Below are positions 48,840 to 63,497 of a DNA stretch of 64,000 bases, piece after piece. This DNA is from Druceiella hillmani. Lineage: Eukaryota; Arthropoda; Insecta; Lepidoptera; Hepialidae. The notes below the pieces were generated by a model. That model was not told where the DNA came from, did not search any database, and was given only the letters and a program-made list of their open reading frames with translations. Where the stretch lies: the NCBI GenBank assembly GCA_039881145.1, contig JAYKKI010000090.1, forward strand, positions 6,359,501-6,423,500, read 5' to 3'. The number at the start of each line of letters is the position of its first letter. Position 1 is the stretch's first letter. The position numbers and the translations under genes were made by a program.

Positions 48840-48962
48840 AAAAAGTGGCTTTAGGTAGCATTTTCACAGATACTATAAGAAAAAAGTGGCTTTAGGTAGC
48901 ATTTTCACAGATACTATAAGAAAAAAGTGGCTTTAGGTAGCATTTTCACAGATACTATAACA
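48840..48962. repeat. Three perfect tandem copies of a 41-bp unit
   Basis: Unit aaaaagtggctttaggtagc plus attttcacagatactataaga. The g of agtggc lies at 48845, 48886 and 48927. The copies are essentially identical, so the array is young. Confidence 0.97.
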
Positions 48963-51900
48963 AAAAGTAGAGGTATAAAAGCAATTATCTTGTATTTCAC
49001 AGGAAACTTTTAGAGGCCTCATGACTTGTCTATTTAAAGAAAACGTTGTTAATAATATTCTTAATAAAACATCACTAAACACAAATTGAATATTAAAATT
49101 GTAATGCTTCTGTTGCATTGACAATGAAAAACGAAAGAAATAATTATTGGATGCTTAATGCTAAATAGAGCTATATTATTTTATTAATTTTGCTAATGTT
49201 ATTTTATTAACTCAACGCATTCATTATTTTTGGAATAAGCAGCAGTAGGAATTGGCAGCAGGAATATAAAAAAATTATCTAGTATTTTGTATTAAGAGAT
49301 GGTTAGTTATCAATTGTTTTATTTTCCAATACCACTTAATGTATCGGGTGCAAGAATATCTGGAAAATATAATTTATTATTATATTCTCCGTTAATGTTT
49401 TTGGTTCATAAATATATTTACAAATGATTGAACTTTGCAACTTTCAAAAACTTAAAAATGTATTAATAGGTTCTTGCTAATTTATTTCTTTTTTATTTAA
49501 CATACCAGTCATCAATGGCTGGGTGAATGCAGTATGAGTATACATGAGCAAGACGGAGCTAGCTGTGCTCACATATCCATAGTTCTGCCTACAATAATAA
49601 CAGTACCTTTTGCTGGGTTGCAGGTTGTCATAGATATTTCCCATTCGTAGATATATATATATATAAAAGATTACATAGATCAAAATTATCCTATATGAAA
49701 AATTAAAAGAAAAATGACATTGCGAGCATGTCCATCATACATATGTAGATAGGGTGGATTCAGCTTATATTATCTGTTTCAAACAAATTCATTAATAATT
49801 AAGCAGTAATTAAATTTTATAACGATAATTTGTGCAAAAATGGACGTTAGTAATTTATATTTCTTTTCAATAATAAATTAAATAAAGAACCATGTTGCTG
49901 TTGATGCATTTATTTTTATTTATAATTGAAATAAACAAACGGGGTTTTGGATTCTTCATTTACTTTAAAGCCTAAGATCGGCAGGGGTGACTAATAATAG
50001 AAAACCGAAAAAAAATTAATTTTGTAATAATCTCCGATTATTATTAGCAACAGATTAATATAATTCAGCCAAGACCAAAAGATGACAATAATCATAAACA
50101 AATATAATCACATAATAAAATAAATAAAATCAAGATCTGCAATAGTACTTAGTTAAAACTGAAAACAATACCTGCACTGATGTTTCAGTGGTGATGACAC
50201 TAAATTCAATATATGACTTAAGAAACGAAAAGTTATTGGAACATACTTAAATAAAAAAAGTGGGAAAGAAACTTTAACAGTATTTATAATTATTTTGTGT
50301 GTTCGGAAAATCAATACCCACATAGTGGTGTTTCCTTAAGTTCATAGATTGCTAAGAGAAATGGAGATAGTGTGCATTATTACGGTTTCTCGTAAACAAC
50401 AGTTAGAAACCTGTTCTCCTGCTGGTCGATGGCAACAGATCTCGCTTTACTAAAGAATTATTGAGTTTCTCAATCTATATCACCTCATTTTCTCCTTTAA
50501 CATCATAAGACGGTAATTGATTGCACAACATATCTTTAACTTCTACAATGTTTTCAATTTATCATATTTTAATATACTTAAAACAATGTTTTCAATTTAT
50601 CATATTTTAATTTAACTTATGGAATCATATACGTAAAGGAAAATTTGCTGCAAATCCTAGAATATTAGATTTTAAAGTTATCAAATATTTGAATATGGGA
50701 AAACGCCAAAGGTGCCGATATTTGGTGAATTTACCCTATTTTCATAGACTCATTAGCATATTTTACCTTATCTTAGACGATATAAAAATTCGTCTGCGCT
50801 AGGAAAGCAATTTTGCTTCTATGTCTTGCAAATTATATTACAGTTTTGCCCCTTACCGATTAATCATAACAATATTTAACCTCAGAAATATATTAACGTG
50901 TCAGTGACATTACGATTAGTTCAGTTCAATTTAATCATGATCGAACAAAGATTTTCTGATTTATAATAGATATTTTTATAGTGAGTGCAATTCATTTTAC
51001 TCATTAATAAAAAAAACAACATGGATATGATTTCAAATTTATTTATGTTAAATATTTTTATTTGCAGTTACTATATTACAAGCGTGATCTACTTCATAAT
51101 TGGAAATATTTTTTTTAATATTGTCCAATAATGAACCAATTATTTATTATTCGGTTGTGTTACTAATAAAAATTTTTGTCTGGACCAAATCAATATTTCA
51201 AAATTGCCTTCTATATTACCAATATAATAAGTAACTTGACTTATTTACTATAATAACATGTAACTGTTTGGAAATTGTTGTTTTAGCCTACAAAAAGTTT
51301 CAGCAGAATATTTAAATATGACATAACATTTTTAATGCATTTGAAACATAGAATTTATATAAATATAGAATTATTTATAAGTACAATAAAAACAATACTT
51401 AGCTTAAACAACTAACAAATTCTTTCTATGTCTATAATTGAAATATTTCCTAAATAAATTATGACACAAATAAGCGTTAAAAACAAAAAACTAGGCCCTA
51501 AAGTACTAATTGACAATAATATAATATCAATATTGATAACAAAAATAATGAAATGTTGACAAAATAAAATTTTCTTTCATGTATGCAAATTTTTTAATTA
51601 CATTAATACGAGACTAAAAATATTAATGTATAATTAAAGAGATTTCATCATAGTCTTGATAGTTACTGTCTGCATATAATTATGAAAATATTCTGGCAAA
51701 GTCCGGTTCCAAACTCTTGGAAAGTTACAGACGAAAGTTACAGACACAGTACACGGACTTTCCATATCACGAAGTTGATAATGAGCAAGATGTACGTGAG
51801 GTATTCTTGTCGATTACCTAAAATATGACAAGTACGTTTCAAATATTACTATATGCGTTACAATACTTGCCATATTTTACACTATCGAGTAGAAAAATAT

Positions 51901-52900
51901 ACTTTCACATACAAGGCACAAATAAATGTCTTGGCAGCGATCAGACTTGGCAGTTATTAAATTAAAGAACTTTAAAGAGGTATTATGCTATTGAGAATAT
52001 TTGAGAATCTTATTGCCATTTATTGCAATAACTTTGGCCTAAAAAAATATGAGGTAATGAAGTCTACCCAACTAGACTATTCTAAATAAAAAATTATTCG
52101 ATTTCTGCCAACATTACTTGTGTCAATATCTAAATTAAGCTCTTACATTTATTATAGTCAACAAATATTAGAAAATTTAGAGTAACACTGAGGTCACAGA
52201 GTTCTATGAAATATTCAGCTATTAATAGCTAGTAAAACTTGATCTATAAATGAAAATGCACATTTTGTATTAATATACAATTTTATATTAAATATATTAA
52301 TTTTTCTCACTCCAGATTCACATTTGCAGACTGATAGCTTTTATATGCTATGGGATGTGACTTTCTACAGTATAAAACATTTCTAGATCTAATAGTTTTT
52401 GTTTGGCGTTTCTAAATTTTGATAAACAGACAAATGGGCTGATGTTATCCGATCACATTACCATCTGTAGCTCAAAAAAATTTATAAGAAAAAACCAAGT
52501 AATTTTAAGGAATTTCTAAATGGAATATATTCTCATACACATAGAATATACAATAATAATTCTATCTAAAATATGAGTGTAATAAAAAGGAAAGGCTATA
52601 AGCATATTGTAGAGGTTGAATTTAAATAATAACCATATGGTTGAATAGTACAAAAATAACCATATTGGCTAGTCATTCTACCTTAGTATCAACTATATAA
52701 TGAAAAATATTTTGATAAATTATTCAAAATATTTTTACATAACAAAAAATGATTAGGTTATTGCTTTTATCAAACTTCATTACAATAAGTTTTTGAAATT
52801 ATAAAATAGTAGAATATACTTAAAATAATAAAATATTAGAAATAGCTAGTCTAACCTTAAAAAAGAAATCTGTATACTGCATATTAAGAAACAACAAGCA
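48963..52900. other. Long AT-rich stretch, no gene seen
   Basis: Nearly 4 kb with no recognised repeat. A minus frame at 49477-49635 (ATG near 49640) contains YCYYCRQNYGYVS but matches nothing I know. tacaatgttttcaatttatc is duplicated at 50546 and 50585. Confidence 0.4.
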
Positions 52901-52903
52901 CAT

Positions 52904-53084
52904 ATTGAATATATTTGGCATTAATTTTGTAGAAATTCATTATTATATTCTTGACTATTAGCAAAGATTCTTTGCTAATGATATATCCACCTGAAGATGT
53001 AGTAATACAATGAAACCTAGGTTGTGGTAAAGAATTTAAATAAAGTAGAAATAATACTACATAACGCAGTTTCATTTAATTGTG
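52904..53084 (-). repeat. Dispersed repeat family A, copy 4
   Basis: Complete on the minus strand: cacaattaaatgaaactgcg head, hairpin attagcaaagattctttgct(aat), and tail atgccaaatatattcaat. This copy best defines the family length, about 180 bp. Confidence 0.87.
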
Positions 53085-56000
53085 AGCAAGCACATAGATA
53101 AAATTAGAAAAAGATTAATAACCTATAGCTCGATTTTATATCTAATTTTTCAAGCATAGTACTTAAAACTTAAGATTACCCATTCAGAATTTATCCATAT
53201 AAACCTAGGTTTACTCAACATTTGCTGGATAATGTTGGATGGATCATAATTTAACTATTGTAATTGCAAAACAAAATATGAGTGCCAGCCTGCAGAAAAA
53301 TCTTGCAAATCTAAATGTCATGGCAGTTTATTGTGTGCAAATAAATAAGGCCTAATGCAAAAGAATTTATACTATTTAGTTTTTTAAATCTTTTTTGTGC
53401 TTAGAGACCTTTACTCGTAAAATAAGTCATCACAAAGTTTTTAATATTGTGCGATATTCTAATCCAGTTAATTAAATACTATTTCCAATGGTACCTAGAA
53501 TTCATGTAAATTATGTGAATGAAATCTTTTAAATCTTTATGTAAATTATGCGAATAATTATAATTGAAAACTTTAATTGTTTAATCTGTCATATTACATA
53601 CAGTATTAATTTAATTTGATTAATAATTTATAGATTACACATGCATAGACGCAAGGACTAATCCTAAAGATGTTACACTTCCAAGATGCGGATATGTAGT
53701 ACTATAACAAGACTTTTTTTATTTTTTTTCTGTCAATATAAAATAAATTTGTATCAATAATATTTGGATATTTTAATATAAAGTACATCTGTTGTAAACA
53801 AAAGCTGGGTTACGGTATAATTCAGATATTTGAAACAGAGAAAAAGTAATAATATTTCAGCAAATGATTTCCCTGTTTTACCATTACTCTTTTGTTTCGA
53901 GCGGTAAAAGTATGTCACTGAAACATTAAATAATATAATATTTGTAGCAAACACACCTCATTTCTTTACATTTAATATTGCCTTATCTAATGACTAGTTA
54001 TAAGTACTTAAATATATAAGTTGGAGGTCGGACTTTATTTGAGTGTCGATGTTCCCGCAATTGTTACTATCTGTCCTTGATAATTGATAGTGTGATGGTA
54101 GCATGTTAAAGGCAATATTTTTATGATAAAAATGCGAGTACAAAGTTATATTTCTTTAAAAAAGCCGGTAGAGTTTTCATTTGATGTTGGATTTTAAATT
54201 CATCCATTAAAATTATTAATTGAACTTAAAGCTGCTTAAGATTTTTTTATTATCATGTTTCATGTAATACTGCCCAGCCAGTGTTGGGAAAACTTAGGTT
54301 TATACGGATAAAATTCAAATGACCGTTTATTATATTCATATTATTACCCAGCGCCCTAAGTAATCTTGGCTACTTGGATAAATCTATGTTTATTTGAATT
54401 TCTAACATTACCCTTAACGAATAGGTGCATCATTAAGTTGGTCATTAAACTACAAACTTTAAACTATAGTGTTTATTGTTACATTTATACTTTAGATCTA
54501 AGGGCTATAATGAGCTCACAAACTGGGCTATAAGAACCCCAAGAGTCGATTTCAACTCACTGGGGGAGTCCATATTGGTGAAAAAATTATAAGAGTTCAC
54601 GAGATATAAGTGGAAATCCATCAGTGCAGATTCTATTTAAGCAAGTTATAATCAACAATCAGATATTCGATAAATAAAATAGTATACCTAACACGAATTG
54701 TATGTTACCATAGAGGAATAATTACTTATTTGATATTTCATAAAATTGTTTTATGTCGAGGTTTTTATAAGTTTTTATATAGGCAGCAATGCGTAGCCCA
54801 CGCACGTGCAGAGAATAGCAGTCCAGACTTGTTCAAATCAAAGCTTTGCAGAGACTTGTTCTAATAAAACATTATAAATAAGAGTGTTAGAGAAAAACAC
54901 TGTTTTTTTTTTAAAGTGGCTTGAGAATAAGGCTTTGTATTATACGAACCAGTATTTTCAAGCCACAAGCAAGAAATCTGAAGAAGAAAATTAGTCCTTA
55001 TATATTCAGATATATAACACTGCTTTTAAAAGTAATTTAAGATTTCTAGAAATATCAACATTATCCAAAACATTACTCATTGACATTCACGTCATCATTT
55101 AATAACATCGCGTTATGCATTCATTAATTAAATTGTTATAAGTTGATTTCCCATTATCCATTACTATAAGTTGTAACAAATAAAAAACAAGTGCAATATT
55201 TTTTTGCTAGCTGTATTCTCCTTCTGTTGAGAGTTAGGCCTGCTTTAGAAAAAAAAAGAGCACGGAAATAGAGTTGCCACAATTATTCCCACCAAAGTAA
55301 TAGATGTTCATGCCTTTTCATTAAGGGCTTTTGAACACATTTGTTAAATTTAACAAAGCAAACTATTTACATATATAAATTTATTGTAAAACAAACCAAC
55401 TTCATATACCTTCTTAAATTTCTGATAGAGCTGGCCGATATTGTGATTGTTTTCAAACAATAAACACATTTTGTCTTTAGTCTCATTAAAGTGATTCCAA
55501 AGAGGATTAAAGTTTGGCTTAATGGCTATTATTTCAAGACAAATGTTTTATACCACATTATAGTCACTCGATCATCAACTATTATTTACATGATTTATTT
55601 ATTATTCTGGTATGTACCAGCATTATGTTTGTATAAACAAATATAAAATAACAGTTTTAGTTAAAAAATATTTATATCAATACCACAAATAGTTCAATCA
55701 AATGTCTATTTTTTTTCACATGTTCTTCACAAATCAATAAGCCTATTAATACTGAGATGACTGATTTTGAAAGATACTAATGGCATCATTTTATCATGAA
55801 CATATCTCGAGATATTTCGATTATGGCCAGTAGTAGTTACTAAGACAGTAATTAATGAGACATGTTTAACGTGCATGCATTGTAGTGACTACTACAATAG
55901 AAATAATTATTAATAGAAATACAAAACAAATAACTAACACTCATAGTTAAAAAACTCACGTAAGAGAAAAAATAGAATAAATAAGTAGGGGAGTGGAGGG

Positions 56001-56230
56001 TGGCCTTCAAAATTAAATGATTAATAAACGATAACACTACTTTACACGGTTTTTATACCCCAGCCAAATTTGTTAATTTATTGTGTATTTAGGTAAGATT
56101 TATTCAGGAAAAATAATCTGTCACATCTGGTTTTCGAAATATTTATTTACTTGAAAATTTAAAAAATAGGCATACTAGTACAAAATTAAAATTAAAAATG
56201 GCTGATTTTTGCCTTTTTTTTATATTTGCT
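53085..56230. other. Long AT-rich stretch, no gene seen
   Basis: No gene, RNA or repeat recognised. A minus frame at 53754-53954 is probably chance. Confidence 0.45.
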
Positions 56231-56234
56231 CGCA

Positions 56235-57576
56235 TCGGTTTCTCTTATAATGGACCAACAGTAATCCCCTAACATGTTTTCATCCCAAAAACCCTGATGT
56301 CGTTCTTCGAAAATCTTTAAGTCTTCGTTCGTCACTCATGCTTCCTAAGTTTTCTGGAAAAAAACTCAGATGCGAGTGGAGAAAATGAATCTTCAAGGAC
56401 ATATTCACACCCATCTGTTGAAAATTGTTCAATAAATCAGCAACAATTTGTTCATATCGTTCACTTTTTTATTTCCTAAAAATTCCTCCGCGACTGTCTT
56501 AAATTATTTCCAAGCTGCTTTTTCATTAATAGATAAAAGGTTTTCAAACTCAGGATCTTTCCTAACTTTACGTATCTGTGGGCCAACAAATATTCCCTCT
56601 TTCAGTTTTGCTTCAGTTATGCTTGGAAAGATTGTTTATATTTACAAACGGAAAGCCTCACTGTCTTTGTCAAGCGCCCTGACAAAGTTTTTCATAAGTC
56701 CCAATTTGATGTGTAAAGGGGGTAGGGTAATATCTTTTGGATCTACTAACGACTCGTGTTTGACGTTCATTTTACCTGGAATATGCTCATTTCAAATAGG
56801 CCATTCGTTTCTTACATAATGGTGTTGTCTTGCTCTACTGTCCCACAAACAAAGGAAACAACAGTATTTTGTGTAGCCACCTTGCAATCTCAATAATAAA
56901 CCGATGACTTTGAGATCGCCGGACACTTTCCATTGGTGTTCTTTATACTTTATTAAATTTAATAAAGTGCACATTGTTTCATAGGACTCTACAATTCACT
57001 GCATGGCCAATTGGTATAGACGGTTTCTTATTTCCATTGTGTAATAATACCGTTTTTAGGCTATATTTCAAAGAATCGACGAAAAAGCGCCACTCTGTTT
57101 TGTCATACTTTTGGTTCCTTACTTTAAAAAGTCCCAGGATGTCAGTGCAATAACAATAGTCACCTTCTCCGCTTGTAAATTTGAACTCGAACTACCGATA
57201 TGGCAGATCCTTCGAATGTAAAATAGGCTTTGTAACAGACGCAACTTCGGCATACATAATATTCTGTTTATTTTTTGTATTATATCCCGCCGTCTTCGTC
57301 CGCCGTCATTTTCATGGTTACTGGGTTCTCTCCATAGCATTGGTGAACCAAATGGAAGATGTACGTTTTCTCCTGATGACCACTGGAGTAAAACGATTCT
57401 ACAGCTTTCGCAAAACACATGCGGCACCCACTTTTTATCTTGGTTTGCAACAGAAAATCCAAAAGATATACACTTTTTAACGCATCTACAATGGATCTTC
57501 GCTTTTTTGAAAATATAAACTGTCCACAAACATAGCAAAAATGTTCAGAACAGTGTCTACACTGTCTGCTCGACAT
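56235..57576 (-). pseudogene. Broken copy of a multicopy animal gene family of unknown function
   Basis: An ATG at 57576 starts MSSRQCRHCSEHFCYVCGQF, with a CxxC...CxxC pair, on the minus strand. After a frameshift, WVPHVFCESCRIVLLQW and PFGSPMLWREPSNHEND follow. Then, in changing frames: WRFFVDSLKYSLKTVLLHNG, SIPIGHAV, FIKFNKVQ/KYKEHQWKVSGDLKVIGLLL, GYTKYCCFLCLWDSRARQHH, and near 56420-56330 MSLKIHFLHSHLSFFPENLG followed by a GERFHQD-like block. I recall this block order (CxxC...WxPH..C...PMxWREP...HFLHSHLxxFPENLGxxSEEQGERFHQD) from an uncharacterised family present in many copies in arthropods and cnidarians. Nearly the full length is present, with several frameshifts and stops. Function unknown; high copy number suggests a mobile origin. 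Confidence 0.75.
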
Positions 57577-60500
57577 TTTTATTTAATTTAAAACAAAATA
57601 GTTGCCGTTTGAAGCGAATTAATGAACATTAAACTGACGTCAACATTGTAGGGTACTTGAAAATAATAAATTTTTGTAGAAAGAAATTGTGACGTGATAG
57701 AATATTTTTGCTGATACTTTTAGGTTTAAGGAAGGTAGTTTAACATATTTACATACATTTCTTTCGGGGTATATAAAATAAGTTGAAATTTGTAAAGTAG
57801 TGTAATTATTAAATTATAAGGATCATCCAGTTACCAAATTCATAGTTAATTATCTGCCGGCTTTTAGCAGGTCCTTCAAATATACAAATCATTAATTATT
57901 GTCTATCACTAATTAAGACCTCAGTTATGGGAAGAGATGTTTATTGTTTACTAATAATTAATATAAAACTAACTAAAGTGAAGATAGTTTGTATTTCGTT
58001 CGACTTTTGAAACATTTTGGAATCAAACAGAAAAAATATATGAAAAATTGTGCTATAATTTCTATCTCCTTGAGATAATAAATTCCGGTTTTCACTTATG
58101 ACTTATATACAACCAGGAGATTCAATGGTATTCATTTTCGGGTAGGTAGACACCCGTTATAACGGCCAGAATAGACTAAAGATTGGCAGATTGTGTGAAA
58201 TTAGAAAGAATCTCGTTTTACTATATTTTTTTTAAAAATGAGTCATTTTCCGATATTAGTTTCCTGATTCAACTTTACAGTTATTATAGCTATCCCTGTA
58301 TTGGTTTGTTCTATTTTATTAAAGGGTTTTTAGTCCACTGTGAGTAATACCAATAGTAATTATATAAACTCTAAAGTTCTTTCATTCTTTTGGCTTTAAA
58401 TATTACACTTTATCTGGAAATATACCATATTATCTTTCAAAATAGTTTTTTGATCTACTTATTCCTTATAATTATATATTTCGTCAAAAACACAATATCA
58501 ATTTGCTCTAAGCATTAAAATCACCATTTTTATTTCTTTCTTGGCCGTAATTGCCTTCACACTGAGCCCCAAATTTACAAAAACTATTTTCTTCCTTTCA
58601 AATCTGTCAACAGCACTATAAAGTTCACTTCCTGGTTTGACCAAGAAGTCTCCTTCATTGGACCATTCCATCATATTAATCATTGGTGTAAGTGTTTATC
58701 ATCCATATTTACTTGTTTTTCAAAACTGTCGAATGCAAGACATGCCAGGTGTTTGAAATTGTTGAGGAAATTTGACATACATACTGGCAATAAAATGGTG
58801 AGAACAATTTCTTTTTCTTTATGTTTAGGAGTAAAGAAAACTAAGAACATTGCTATGTAAACCTTTTTTGGTTGTATTTGTTTTTGTTGAATTTTGGTTG
58901 TATTTATTTTGTATAAACTTTGTGTTTGTTCTATTATTTCTCTCCAATAACACTGTTCAGACACTTAACTAGTAAATAGGTTTTACTTTACTCTTTAAAT
59001 TTATATATACAATGTTTTTAATTCACAACCCACCGTTGATTGAAATAAGCATTGCAATTTTTTAACCTTACTTTTAACTTGTTATTCTTCTCAAGTTATT
59101 TATTGTAATTCCAAAAAACCAAAATTCTAAATTTTAAAATTTTTAGTAGTAACAGAATATTTAATAGTAACAACCCTTCATGGCAAGTTTTACTGACATT
59201 TTTGAAAATATATCATATCATATTAAATATATCATATATTATGGTATCGTAGTATTTAAAATAGATCTGCGCTACCTTATTCTAATTATACTTTCTTTTG
59301 TTTATAAGTTTTTTCTGAAAAAAATATGAATTTTTCCAATTTTTTACGATTACTGAGAGAGATTTATTACCATATCGTAACTACTCTGTTATTATTGCAT
59401 AGTTAAAAAATATCACTATGACAGAATAATTGAAATGAAAGTAATAGTTTGAAAGATATTTAATTCTTAAACATTTTGTTTTGCGAGGACAAAATGGAAA
59501 GTTAAATGTAGAATGGCTCAATTATTTTATGGCAGATAAATTTTGGCAAATTTGTTTTTAGAAACATTTTTTACCTTTTTTTATATTTATGTAATAAATT
59601 ATTTTAACTAAAATCTTTTATAGTACGCCTCAGAATTAACTGTTTGAATTCCTTAGTTATGGCAGGTTATTTTTTTAAGATTAAAATATTTTTTATACTT
59701 AATTAAGTATACAAAAGAATTTAAAATCCAAGCAACTGCCTCTAATGATATGCAAATTACAGGGTGTTTCAGTGACAAATGACTGTGTCATTTATGCTAA
59801 ATTTGTGCTGTTCCTTATGCATCACGCATGCGACAATCAAATATTTTTAGTGGGAATATAGAATAAGTGGACACAGATGTTACACAACTGAATACATATA
59901 GCACATTATTCTTATTGCTATAACTGAGTATAGAATTCGCACATTAAACATAAACACAAGTATAACAACTATTTTAACTTGCAAGTATTCAATTTTGGTC
60001 TCGTTTTCATTATATTAAGTTGGCAGATTTTCTTATTAGCTTACTGAATGATAAAATATATTTCATAATTAGTAATAATATATTAAGAAGATGCGAACAG
60101 CTAAAAATATAAATTTCTATAATTACAAAATGTTTATATCATTGCGATATTGTCATATTGTCATTTTCACAATTGAAGTTTTTTGGAATTTGAAACTTAC
60201 CAACTATTATTATTGTCTGGATAAGCCTTTTAGTAATAATCTACAATAAGTACAACTTTAATACATAATCTATTTAATAAAAGATTAATTAACAAACAAT
60301 AAGTACTTATGAAAATATGCACAACAAAAGTTTTACAGGAATTAGCAAGAACTGTACATTGTATCTTATCAACAAAATTGACAGAAAATAATTACTTTAC
60401 ATACATATACAATAAACATATTTTTAAGACACAAATATGTTTTTGAATGTTTAAAACTATTAAAAAGATTTAAATTCAAAATTAGAATAAAATGTTTGAA

Positions 60501-63480
60501 CATTTATTTTTTTTAACTAAAAGTTTCAAATTATTTTATTCTAACTAGCATTATGTTGAAAATATTGTAATGTGCAAAATTAAATCTTGCTTTGATGAAA
60601 ATAAATGTTTTAGGTATAGTAATTTATTTTCATTTACTCAAACTCTAGTAACCTTGACTCTGGTGTATATTATTTAGAATTTTTACAGTGTGTTCTACTG
60701 TATTATCATCTTCAGTGTCATTATTACACTTTCCGTAACATTCAAAATATAGGCTTAATTAAATTTTAATATAATTGAAATACGCTATATTGTTTTGAAT
60801 TCTTTAGCTAAGTTCCCGTAATATACTTCTGGATTTTAAATTTGTTAACTGAAAACCTGCAACATAGTCCTCAGTTGAAACTTTCGAAATTGATACCAGT
60901 TGTGAGACTTGCATGTTACATCACATGGCAGAATACAATTTTTATTTGCCTAATAAAGATGTGATCATTCAATGAATAGAACATTTCAATTAATCAAACC
61001 ACGATATATTTCCTGTAGCAATAAGTTCGCCAGATGGCTGTTCATCAAAGTTCTTAAATAAATAAATAATAAATATATTTGAAGAAGCACAATCAATTTT
61101 CTTTAATACTTATCAATTTTATTACTGTCAGTAATTTTTTTATTATTCCATATTTATTAACATACAATATGTACAGTACAAAATTTAAGCACCAACTTTT
61201 TTCAGTAATTCTTAGTTGGTTATACTAATATGGCTGAAGCGGTTTTACTGTTTCAGGGATATTCTGTTTGCCTTTCTTTTCTATTCAAGTTAGCACAATG
61301 GCTTTCTGATTGATTTGTTTTCTTAATTTGAAATGCTTGGTTTACGGGGACTTACATTTCCAATAGATTTGTATCTAAAATTTACATTCAAATAAAGACA
61401 CATTTAGTACACAAATCTTAAAAGCCGCACTTAATGTTTGTAAACCTCCAAACTTTCGTTTGACCCATAAATTAGTATTTCTTAGTAAATATAACTAAAG
61501 TATCACTATTATTACAATTATATTCACTAAAATTTGATACATAAGCACTGAAAATTTGATACATAAATACTATCATTAAAATTAACAATATTTCTGACCA
61601 AAAGTCACTAAGTTATGTGTAAGAGTGTAAGTACATATAGGGAAATTTATTATTAAAGGTGTAGTGATTGTAGTACATTGAAAGTGATGGCACATTTACT
61701 ACTGCGACAAATAGTTTTTTGTTTCAATTAATATCTCCAAAGTTACGATATAATTAAAATTTAGTGCAATATTCAAACCTCAAAAATATATACTATGTAG
61801 AAAGCAGTCCTTGTGTAAACACAAGCTTTTCACATTTAATGGAAATAAATTTAAAGATATGTTAACTACAGTCTGATCAAAAAATATATAGTGTGTTTAG
61901 TATATTTGGAAACTTATCTCGAACAGTAATGAAGAATAATAAACCCTAAATTAAAGATTTCTACAATTTTACAGGTGACTGTGTAGGTACTCTATCTTAT
62001 TGCACTTGACAAAAGTTAAAAAAAGTGTTGCTACATTAAGAAAAAGTAAAAATATTCAAAATTTGGAAAGTTCTTAACCTAAAACTTTAAACTGGTAAAA
62101 GCCACGGACTTTAAACTGTTAACAGTTTAAAATTTGTGGCAGATCTGCTACATCATGCATTTAAGGGTTAACAAATAGTCAGTTTATGTGATGAGTACAA
62201 AAAAAATAAAATTATTATAGTAATATAACAAATGAAAATCAACTACAGAATGAATATATATTCATATATCAAAATATTCTTTGGCAATTATTTATATTGG
62301 TTCAGCTACAAATAATTTTTAAGTTAAATAAGGGTGTTACTTCTTAACCTAAGATATGAGGATAAGTTTCGAAGATATGTCATTTTCTAAATTACTTGTG
62401 TATCAGAAAAATTCTATTATTCCTTCACTCATGACATTCTAAAATGTAGCTCATTCTTAAGTTATTAATCTGATATGTAATTATAAATAAGCATGAGACT
62501 AAATGTATCTTATTTATTTTTACTAAATATAGTACTTGCATGCATTTTTAATTGAATATGCTAGACATTTCAAATAATTGTCCATACTATAGCAGTGAGA
62601 TAAATTTATTAATGAGATAAATAGTATCCATAATTGTTATACCAAAAAAAAGTTAAAAGAATTTTTATTTTCAAAAAAAATTAAATAAATTTTTAAAAAA
62701 ATTGCTTTGTATACATATATTATCGGACTCTTCATGGCCTCGAGTATTCGCAATTTGTGACTTTAGCACACACATATACACATAATACGTTGAAAGAAAT
62801 AAATAAAACATGTACAATCAGTGTGCCAATATTAGAAATATATATGTGCAGGTGAAGAGGTTGAATGTGTCTATTATTGATACAGGTGATTCTTGCGTAA
62901 TGAGTATTTCGGGTATAATGTTATTATTAAATAATAAATGATTAAACAAACCTTATACAACAAATGCACAAGACAATGAGTTGTTTCAAGTCTTACTTAA
63001 CAGTTTATGATAATATGAAAGTAAAATAAATCTTACTCAAATTTTGTATTAATTCCCATTTTGGATTAAGTGTGAGAAAATTTGAAATTGTGTCAATAAT
63101 GTAGTAATAATTTACAAGATACATTCAAATTCAATCATTTCATTATGCATTAAAGGCATTATGCAAATACACATACACCTATACATACACACCGATTTTC
63201 ACCATAGATATACTTATCCATCCTCACATACTACTTACTTATCTTATATATAACATGATGAGATTACTTATAGGACAATAGTGGCTTTTGCACTTGGAAA
63301 TTACCTTATGGACAAACTAATAACCATTCCTAAGGTGACTAATTTTACAATTACTGTGTTTAGATTTGAAATACTGCAACATGAATAAATATTAACAGAC
63401 AAGCAACAGATAATCTGCATAAATGCTTAGGAAACTAAGGAAAAATTACAAATTTATACACACAAAATGTATTACACTAT
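57577..63480. other. Long AT-rich stretch, no gene seen
   Basis: Almost 6 kb without a recognised gene or repeat. The minus strand at 58498-58683 holds a 62-codon frame (NEGDFLVKPGSELYSAVDRF) just below an adjacent 95-codon frame. Neither is recognised. The rest could be intron or untranslated sequence, but no splice or polyadenylation context can be assigned. Confidence 0.4.
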
Positions 63481-63497
63481 GGTTGTTATCACTCTGA

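Noticed and set aside
48840..48962. CRISPR-like array
   Set aside because: Three contiguous tandem units without spacers.
57181..57480. 99-codon plus-strand frame
   Set aside because: Shadow of the minus-strand multicopy-family relic, whose motifs are far more specific.
58498..58964. Two adjacent minus-strand frames as a two-exon gene
   Set aside because: No family match and no clear splice pair; could not be supported.
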